Shown: one piece after another, positions 58,874 through 64,000 of the stretch | How the letters are laid out: each line of letters opens with the position of its first letter | Numbering within the stretch: position 1 is the stretch's first letter | Assembly (NCBI GenBank): GCA_019118345.1 | Contig: DWZD01000040.1 | Coordinates: 62,001 to 126,000 of the forward strand | From: Candidatus Desulfovibrio intestinavium | GTDB taxonomy: Bacteria; Desulfobacterota; Desulfovibrionia; Desulfovibrionales; Desulfovibrionaceae | Direction: 5' to 3' | DNA length: 64,000 nt | Position numbers and translations under genes: made by a program | Notes under the pieces: model-generated | Database searches by the model: none | What the model was told of the DNA's origin: nothing | The model's input: only the letters and a program-made list of their open reading frames with translations

Positions 58874-59671
58874 ATGGACAATCTTTTGGTGGCCCTCATT
58901 CTCAGCATTGTGGAAGGCCTCACGGAATTTCTGCCCGTCTCCTCTTCGGGGCATCTCATTCTGGCCGGAGATCTGCTGCATTTTGTGGGCGAAAAGGCCG
59001 CCACCTTCAACGTCGTCATCCAGCTCGGGGCCATCATGGCCGTGGTGGTGCTCTACCGTGAACGCTTCCTGGGACTGGTGCGCCCGCAACCCTATGTGCG
59101 CTTTGCCGGCCTGCGCGGCATTGTCCTGCTTGTCCTGACCTGTCTGCCCGCCTGCATCGTGGGCCTGCTGCTGCATTCCACCATCAAGAAGCATCTGTTC
59201 ACGCCCACCACCGTACTGCTGGCTCTGGTGGCCGGGGCCGTCATGATGATCGTGGTGGAGCGTCGCAAGTACCGCCCCTCCTGCGTGACGCTGGATGAAA
59301 TGACGCCGCGTCTGGCCCTCGGCATCGGCCTTTTCCAGTGCCTTGCCCTCTGGCCCGGCTTTTCGCGTTCGGCATCCACCATCATGGGCGGCATGATTCT
59401 GGGCGCCAAGCGCCATGTGGCCGCGGAATATTCCTTCATCGCGGCCGTGCCCATCATGGTGGCGGCCACGGGCTTCGACATGCTCAAGAGCTGGCATCTG
59501 TTCAGCGCGGCGGACATTCCCTTCTTTGCCGTGGGCATGGTGGGGGCCTTCCTTTCGGCGCTGGTGGCCATCAAGGCCTTTGTGGCCCTGGTGGGGCGCA
59601 TCACCCTCATCCCCTTTGCCGTCTACCGCCTCATTATTGCGCCCTTTGTCTTTTATTTCATGGTCTACTGA
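58874..59671 (+). CDS. uppP: Undecaprenyl-diphosphatase UppP (BacA)
   Basis: Recycles undecaprenyl pyrophosphate to the lipid carrier for peptidoglycan and other glycans; overproduction confers bacitracin resistance. The 265 residues are almost all membrane helices. Both conserved loops are present: EGLTEFLPVSSSGHL near 14-28 and PGFSRSASTIMGGM near 159-172. The start is the ATG at 58874; an ATG at 58829 would add a hydrophilic leader without a site. Standalone gene. Confidence 0.95.
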   Translation: MDNLLVALILSIVEGLTEFLPVSSSGHLILAGDLLHFVGEKAATFNVVIQLGAIMAVVVLYRERFLGLVRPQPYVRFAGLRGIVLLVLTCLPACIVGLLLHSTIKKHLFTPTTVLLALVAGAVMMIVVERRKYRPSCVTLDEMTPRLALGIGLFQCLALWPGFSRSASTIMGGMILGAKRHVAAEYSFIAAVPIMVAATGFDMLKSWHLFSAADIPFFAVGMVGAFLSALVAIKAFVALVGRITLIPFAVYRLIIAPFVFYFMVY

Positions 59672-59707
59672 ACATCCGAAAAAATAATTTTTCCGGCAAA
59701 AAAATGC

Positions 59708-59736
59708 TTGCCATGAGCACGGAAAGGGGATAGATT
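59708..59736 (+). promoter_or_regulatory. Promoter of the CAT-anticodon tRNA
   Basis: TTGCCA (59708-59713), 17 bases, TAGATT (59731-59736), 26 bases before the mature tRNA 5' end. Confidence 0.7.
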
Positions 59737-59762
59737 CTTCTCCGCGATTGAGAGAAACACAT

Positions 59763-59839
59763 GGCAAGGTAGCTCAGTTGGTCAGAGCATGCGGTTCATA
59801 CCCGCAGTGTCGGGGGTTCAAATCCCTCCCTTGCTACCA
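59763..59839 (+). tRNA. tRNA-Met, elongator-type (anticodon CAT)
   Basis: 77 bases including encoded CCA, anticodon loop TTCATAC. Absence of the three consecutive G-C pairs at the base of the anticodon stem (the stem is TGCGG/CCGCA) excludes the initiator. A lysidine-modified tRNA-Ile (CAT) cannot be excluded by eye. The first acceptor pair is G1-U72, weaker than usual. It has its own promoter and terminator. Confidence 0.93.
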
Positions 59840-59851
59840 CATGAATGAAAG

Positions 59852-59879
59852 GAAGTCCGGGAAATCCCGGACTTCTTTG
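59852..59879 (+). terminator. Terminator of the CAT-anticodon tRNA
   Basis: GAAGTCCGGG and CCCGGACTTC form a perfect 10-bp stem around AAAT, followed by TTTG, 12 bases after the CCA. Confidence 0.82.
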
Positions 59880-59932
59880 CGTATGGAACCGCGCGTCACA
59901 GCTGTGCCGGCCTCCTTTCCGCGAGGTGCGTC

Positions 59933-60802
59933 ATGCCCGCTCATCATCCGTCCGAACACGCCCCTGCGTCCTCCCGGCCAATCATGCCGCCTCACGACCG
60001 CATGGCACGGCCCGCGCCCGAAATCCCGTCGGCAGGGCAGGGGGGCCGGCCTCCGGCGCGTCGTGCCGCCGCCCTGCCGGCATGCGGCTGGGGCGAAAGT
60101 CTGCGCCGCTATGCGGCCCATCTGCGCCAGCACCCTGTCCGCAGCCTTGTCCGCTGGGCCATTGCCCTGATCCTGCTGGACACGCTCCGCTATCTGGCCC
60201 TGCCGCCCGTGGCCTATCTGACCAGCATCAATCCCGGCGAGACGGCCATGATGGAACTGCGCCGCGAGGCCTTTGAGGATGCCCATCCCGGCAAGGAATG
60301 GAAAATGCGTCAACGCTGGCAGCCGCTGGAACGCATTTCCCCCTGGTTGCGGCAGGCCGTGGTCGCCTCTGAGGACGATCGCTTCTACGAGCATCACGGC
60401 TTTGACTTCAAACTGCTCTGGCAGGCCGCCGAGCGCAACTGGGAAAAGGGCAGGCTGGCCGCCGGCGGCAGCACCATCAGCCAGCAGCTGGCCAAAAACC
60501 TCTGGTTTTCCCCCGAGCGCTCACTCCTGCGCAAGCTCAAGGAAGCCCTCATGACCATGCGTCTGGAATGGTGGCTGGAAAAGGACAGGATTCTGGAAAT
60601 TTACCTCAATGTGGTGGAGTGGGGGCAGGGCATCTTCGGCGCGGAAGCCGCAGCCCGGCACTATTTCGGCAAGTCGGCGGCGGCCCTCGGCAAGCGGGAG
60701 GCCGCGCAACTGGCCGTCATGCTGCCCGCGCCCCTCAAGCGCAGTCCGCGCTCGCCGCTGGTGCAGCGCCTGTCCTCCCGCCTCATGCGCCGCATGTACT
60801 GA
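59933..60802 (+). CDS. mtgA: Monofunctional peptidoglycan glycosyltransferase
   Basis: GT51 enzyme that polymerises lipid II into glycan chains. The 289-residue protein has a basic, Pro-rich cytoplasmic leader (about 1-70), one membrane helix (about 78-96), then the GT51 domain: EDDRFYEHHGFD near 147-158 with the catalytic Glu, GGSTISQQLAKN near 178-189 and MRLEWWLEKDRILEIYLN. No transpeptidase domain. GAGG lies 7 bases before the ATG. It lies between the tRNA and rpsA; 60803-61032 shows no further gene. Confidence 0.93.
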   Translation: MPAHHPSEHAPASSRPIMPPHDRMARPAPEIPSAGQGGRPPARRAAALPACGWGESLRRYAAHLRQHPVRSLVRWAIALILLDTLRYLALPPVAYLTSINPGETAMMELRREAFEDAHPGKEWKMRQRWQPLERISPWLRQAVVASEDDRFYEHHGFDFKLLWQAAERNWEKGRLAAGGSTISQQLAKNLWFSPERSLLRKLKEALMTMRLEWWLEKDRILEIYLNVVEWGQGIFGAEAAARHYFGKSAAALGKREAAQLAVMLPAPLKRSPRSPLVQRLSSRLMRRMY

Positions 60803-61032
60803 TTTGCCCGCAGAGACTCCTGCCGGCCCCGACAGGCTGCGGAGCAGGCCAGGCCCGCCGCCGGACATGTTTTGCCTCCGTTCCGATTGCCGGACTGTCC
60901 AAAAATCATACGGCGTCCAATTTTTGCACAGCGCCGCTCTGCCCGGGTGGCCGCCTCTTGATTGTCTTCTGTAACATAATGAGGTAAAGTCCTCCCCTTG
61001 AGTTTGAGACCACACCTTTCAAGGAGAAATAC

Positions 61033-62502
61033 ATGACCGAGGAATTGCAGCCCCAGCAGGGTCAGGACGAGGCCCAGGAAGATTTCGCCACCCTTTTCGC
61101 CGCTCAGGAAGCGGCTGCGCCCCGTCTGCAGACAGGCCAGAAAGTGACCGGAAAGATCATTGAAATCAATGGTGATTCCGTCTTTGTGGACGTGGGCATC
61201 AAAGTGGACGGCGTCATGGATCGCAAGGACATTCTTGACGCGGAAGGCAAGGAAATGGCGGCCCCCGGCGACAGCATCGACGTGTGGGTCGTGGGCGTCG
61301 CGCCCCACGAAATCCGCCTGTCCCGCTCCATGAGCGGCAGCGGCATGGCCGCACTGGAAGAGGCCTGCCAGTCCGGCATTCCGGTGGACGGGCGCGTGGT
61401 GGCCTCCTGCAAGGGCGGCTATACCGTGGAAGTCCTCGGCAAGACGGCCTTCTGCCCCGGCAGCCAGATGGATGCCGCGGCCACGGGCGATGCCGAATCC
61501 GTGGTGGGCCGCAGCATGCCCTTCGTGGTGCTGCGCGTGGAAAATCGCGGCCGCAATATTGTGGTTTCCCGCCGCGCCCTGCTGGAACGCGAACGGCAGG
61601 ACAATCTGGAAAAGCTGCTGGCCAGCGTCAAGGTGGGCGATACCGTGGAAGGGCGCATCACCCGCCTGGCCCCCTTTGGCGCCTTCATGGAGCTGGCCCC
61701 GGCGGTGGAAGGCATGATCCATCTTTCCGAGCTGTCGTGGTCGCGCGTGGGCGCGGCTGACGAGGCCGTTTCCCCGGGCGACATGGTGCGCGCCAAGCTG
61801 CTTTCCGTGAGCACGGACGACAAGGGCCGCACCAAGATTTCCCTTTCCCGCAAGCAGGCCGAGGGCGATCCCTGGGCGCAGGCCGCCGAACGCCTGAGCG
61901 TGGGCGGCATCATGGAAGGCAAGGTCACCCGTCTGGCTCCCTTTGGCGCCTTCGTGGAGCTGCTGCCCGGCGTGGAAGGGCTTGTGCATCTCTCCGAAAT
62001 GTCCTGGACCAAGCGCGTGAACAAGGCCGAGGACGTGGTGGCCCCCGGAGATACGGTGTCCGTGAAGATCAAGGACGTCAATCCCGAAACCCGCCGCATC
62101 TCCCTGAGCCTGCGTGATGCCGAGGGCGACCCGTGGCAGGATGCCGCCGCCCGCTTTGCCGTGGGCACGCTGGTGGAAGGCACGGTGGAAAGCCAGAGCA
62201 AGTTCGGCGTGTTCGTCACGCTGGCCCCGGGCATCACGGGCCTGCTGCCGGCCGGCGTCATCAAGAATGCCAAGAAAAGCGAATTCACGAGCCTCGACAA
62301 GGGCGATACGGTGAAGCTGGTTGTGCAAAATCTGGACATTGCCGCCCGCCGCATCAGCCTGGCCCCCGAAGGCGTGGAAGTGAGCGAAAAGAGCCGCGAC
62401 AACGACTGGAAGCAGCATGCCACGGCGGGCAGCACGCCTCAGGGCGCTGGCATGGGGATTATGGCACAGGCTTTGCAAAAGGCTCTGCAAAAGAAAGCCT
62501 AA
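61033..62502 (+). CDS. rpsA: 30S ribosomal protein S1
   Basis: 489 residues with about five S1 repeats: about 35-105, 118-185, 205-275, 290-360 and 376-445. The third and fourth are near-duplicates (RLAPFGAFMELAPAVEGMIHL and RLAPFGAFVELLPGVEGLVHL), the strongest RNA binders. Six repeats are usual in Proteobacteria. The first two repeats probably mediate ribosome contact. Unwinds and delivers mRNA to the 30S subunit. AAGGAG is 6 bases before the ATG. htrA follows by 10 bases. Confidence 0.94.
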   Translation: MTEELQPQQGQDEAQEDFATLFAAQEAAAPRLQTGQKVTGKIIEINGDSVFVDVGIKVDGVMDRKDILDAEGKEMAAPGDSIDVWVVGVAPHEIRLSRSMSGSGMAALEEACQSGIPVDGRVVASCKGGYTVEVLGKTAFCPGSQMDAAATGDAESVVGRSMPFVVLRVENRGRNIVVSRRALLERERQDNLEKLLASVKVGDTVEGRITRLAPFGAFMELAPAVEGMIHLSELSWSRVGAADEAVSPGDMVRAKLLSVSTDDKGRTKISLSRKQAEGDPWAQAAERLSVGGIMEGKVTRLAPFGAFVELLPGVEGLVHLSEMSWTKRVNKAEDVVAPGDTVSVKIKDVNPETRRISLSLRDAEGDPWQDAAARFAVGTLVEGTVESQSKFGVFVTLAPGITGLLPAGVIKNAKKSEFTSLDKGDTVKLVVQNLDIAARRISLAPEGVEVSEKSRDNDWKQHATAGSTPQGAGMGIMAQALQKALQKKA

Positions 62503-62512
62503 GGAGATTCCC

Positions 62513-63946
62513 ATGCGAATCAGAAAACATCTTGTACTGGCCTTGGCCGCCCTGTTCATGATGAGCGGTCTGGCACAGGCGGCGTCCCTGCCCGATTTCA
62601 GCGAGCTGGCCGCCAAATGCGGCCCGGCGGTGGTCAACATCGGCACCGAACGCACCGCGCAGGGCGGCGGCCCCGAGGAATTTTTCGGGGAAATGTTCCG
62701 CAACATGCCTCCGGGCTTCGGGCAGTTCTTCGATCAGTTCGGCATGGGCGGGCCGCGCGGCGGCAAACGCATGCCGCAGAAAAAGCAGAAATCCCTCGGC
62801 TCCGGCTTCATCATCTCGGCTGACGGCTACATCGTCACCAACAACCATGTGGTGGCCGATGCCGACGTGATCCATGTGACCCTTGACGAAAGCAACGGCA
62901 AGGCCACGCCGCTGGAGGCCAAGCTCATCGGCGCCGATGAGGAAACGGATCTTGCCCTGCTCAAGGTGGAGGCCAAGAAGGATCTGCCCTTCCTCAAGTT
63001 CGGCAATTCCGACGCGCTCAAGGTGGGCGAATGGCTCATGGCCATCGGCAATCCCTTCGGTCTTGACCATACGGTGACCTCCGGCATCCTTTCCGCCAAG
63101 GGACGCAACATCCGTTCCGGGCCGTTCGACAACTTCCTGCAGACGGATTGTTCCATCAATCCCGGCAATTCCGGCGGGCCGCTGCTGAACATGGACGGCG
63201 ACGTCATCGGCATCAATACCGCCATCATCGCCAGCGGACAGGGCATCGGCTTTGCCATTCCCAGCAACATGGCCGCCAATATCATCGAACAGATCAAGAG
63301 CGGCAAGAAGGTCAGCCGCGGCTGGATCGGCGTGACCATTCAGGATGTGGATGAAGCCATGGCCAAGGCCATCGGCATGGAAATGCCCCACGGCGCGCTG
63401 GTGGCCAGCACGCTGGACGGCGAACCCGCGGCCAGGGCCGGCATCGAGGCCGGCGACGTCATCGTGAGCGTGGACGGCGAGAACATTGCCGATTCCTCCG
63501 CGCTCCTGCGGGCCATTGCCGCCAAGAAGCCCGGCAATGTGGTCAAGCTGGGCATCTGGCGCAACGGCAAGGAACAGACGATGTCCGTCACGCTGGGCGA
63601 ACGCCAGAACGCCCAGAGCGCCACGCCCGGCAAGGAAGACAGAAAGCAGGACGAAGGTCTGCTGGGCCTGACCGTGCGTGCCCTCAAGCCCGAGGAACGG
63701 CAGGAAATGGATATTGCCGACAAGGAAGGCATCCTCGTGCTGGACGTGAATCCTGACAAGGCCGCCGCCGAAGCCGATATCCGCCCCGGCGACGTCATCC
63801 TGCGCGCGGATCGCACGCCGGTCAACACGCCCGAGGCGCTCTCGAAGATCGTCAAGGAAGTGGGCGTGAAGCGCGGGGCCATCATGCTGCAGGTTCTGCG
63901 GCGCGGTGATACGCTCTTCAAGGCCATTACGCTCGAAAAGAAGTAG
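62513..63946 (+). CDS. htrA: Do-family periplasmic serine protease (DegP/HtrA)
   Basis: 477 residues, AAGGAG upstream. A Sec signal peptide ends near AQA (about 22). Chymotrypsin-like domain with the catalytic triad His in TNNHVVAD near 112, Asp in ETDLALLKV near 145 and Ser in NPGNSGGPL near 219. Two PDZ domains (about 265-360 and 385-475) follow. Between residues 45 and 90 is a Gly/Phe/Met-rich insert (the LA-loop region) that could regulate activity. Degrades and refolds damaged periplasmic proteins. It is cotranscribed with rpsA, an arrangement seen in Desulfovibrio. Confidence 0.95.
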   Translation: MRIRKHLVLALAALFMMSGLAQAASLPDFSELAAKCGPAVVNIGTERTAQGGGPEEFFGEMFRNMPPGFGQFFDQFGMGGPRGGKRMPQKKQKSLGSGFIISADGYIVTNNHVVADADVIHVTLDESNGKATPLEAKLIGADEETDLALLKVEAKKDLPFLKFGNSDALKVGEWLMAIGNPFGLDHTVTSGILSAKGRNIRSGPFDNFLQTDCSINPGNSGGPLLNMDGDVIGINTAIIASGQGIGFAIPSNMAANIIEQIKSGKKVSRGWIGVTIQDVDEAMAKAIGMEMPHGALVASTLDGEPAARAGIEAGDVIVSVDGENIADSSALLRAIAAKKPGNVVKLGIWRNGKEQTMSVTLGERQNAQSATPGKEDRKQDEGLLGLTVRALKPEERQEMDIADKEGILVLDVNPDKAAAEADIRPGDVILRADRTPVNTPEALSKIVKEVGVKRGAIMLQVLRRGDTLFKAITLEKK

Positions 63947-63973
63947 ACGCGGCCCAGGCTGCGCACAAAAACC

Positions 63974-64000
63974 AAAAGGAGGCTTCGGCCTCCTTTTTTT
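63974..64000 (+). terminator. Strong terminator after htrA
   Basis: AAAAGGAGGC and GCCTCCTTTT pair around a TTCG tetraloop, followed by more T to the window end. Confidence 0.9.

Noticed and set aside
59763-59839. Initiator tRNA-fMet
   Set aside because: It lacks the GGG/CCC anticodon-stem pairs of initiators and the C1-A72 mismatch; its anticodon stem is TGCGG/CCGCA.

Overview
The window is a GC-rich (roughly low-60s percent by eye), gene-dense bacterial chromosome segment. It is mostly housekeeping DNA, with no insertion sequences, phage genes, rRNA or CRISPR arrays seen. Gene content and order point to a sulfate reducer of the Desulfovibrionaceae: rpsA next to a Do-type htrA, ricT-metG, a DHH-CBS-poly(A)/CCA polymerase fusion, an RNase E/G with a long N-terminal extension, and addA before addB. 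This assignment is inference from family knowledge, not a database search.

Layout. 1-6.8 kb (+): mreB, an inositol-phosphatase, rimI, tpiA, secG, an Smr-domain protein and a FetAB-like metal export ABC pair, with one divergent NUDIX-like gene. 6.9-13.1 kb (-): a six-gene, tightly overlapping operon behind a near-consensus promoter. Its families are those of the Campylobacter jejuni O-methyl phosphoramidate (MeOPN) capsule-modification pathway, Cj1415-Cj1420: a glutamine amidotransferase-fold hydrolase, an L-glutamine kinase-like enzyme, a cytidylyltransferase, two methyltransferases and an APS-kinase-like kinase. No sugar or phosphoramidate-transferase gene lies beside it. This is the most interesting part of the window.

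13.2-22.1 kb (-): a small AT-rich unknown gene, a DUF1992 gene, a four-hairpin intergenic repeat, mutS, lapA, a HIT protein, the DHH-CBS-nucleotidyltransferase fusion and xerD. 22.2-23.1 kb (+): folK and a YHS-type protein. 23.4-27.2 kb (-): an acpS-nnrDE-tsaE-lysC operon. 27.3-34.1 kb: UDP-glucose dehydrogenase, an orphan methyltransferase behind a palindrome, a MoeA/MogA-like molybdopterin protein with a Cys-rich tail, a lipoprotein, a Wza/SLBB-type polysaccharide export protein and a small membrane protein. 34.2-39.0 kb (-): a DUF533 protein, two tandem tRNA-Asn transcription units, queH and the RNase E/G.

39.3-44.2 kb: a metallophosphoesterase, divergent from an operon of 5-formyl-THF cyclo-ligase, pgeF and a complete Fe3+/cobalamin-type ABC importer whose binding-protein gene overlaps the ATPase gene. 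44.6-55.2 kb (-): two small unknown membrane proteins, a nitronate-monooxygenase family protein, the AddB-like and AddA-like recombination nuclease-helicase pair behind a 6-phosphofructokinase, and an HD protein. 55.4-64.0 kb (mostly +): ricT, metG, uppP, a CAT-anticodon tRNA, mtgA, rpsA and htrA, closed by a strong terminator.

Functional themes are cell envelope (mreB, uppP, mtgA, pgeF, lapA, SLBB export, ugd, MeOPN-like operon), translation and tRNA maturation (rpsA, metG, rimI, tsaE, queH, CCA/poly(A) polymerase, three tRNAs that all encode CCA) and genome maintenance (mutS, xerD, addAB). Most same-strand genes are separated by a few bases or overlap, so transcription is largely polycistronic. 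Clear promoters, mostly with 17-bp spacers, were found in front of the MeOPN-like operon, the DUF533 gene, all three tRNAs, the small membrane-protein gene and the 5-formyl-THF cyclo-ligase operon.
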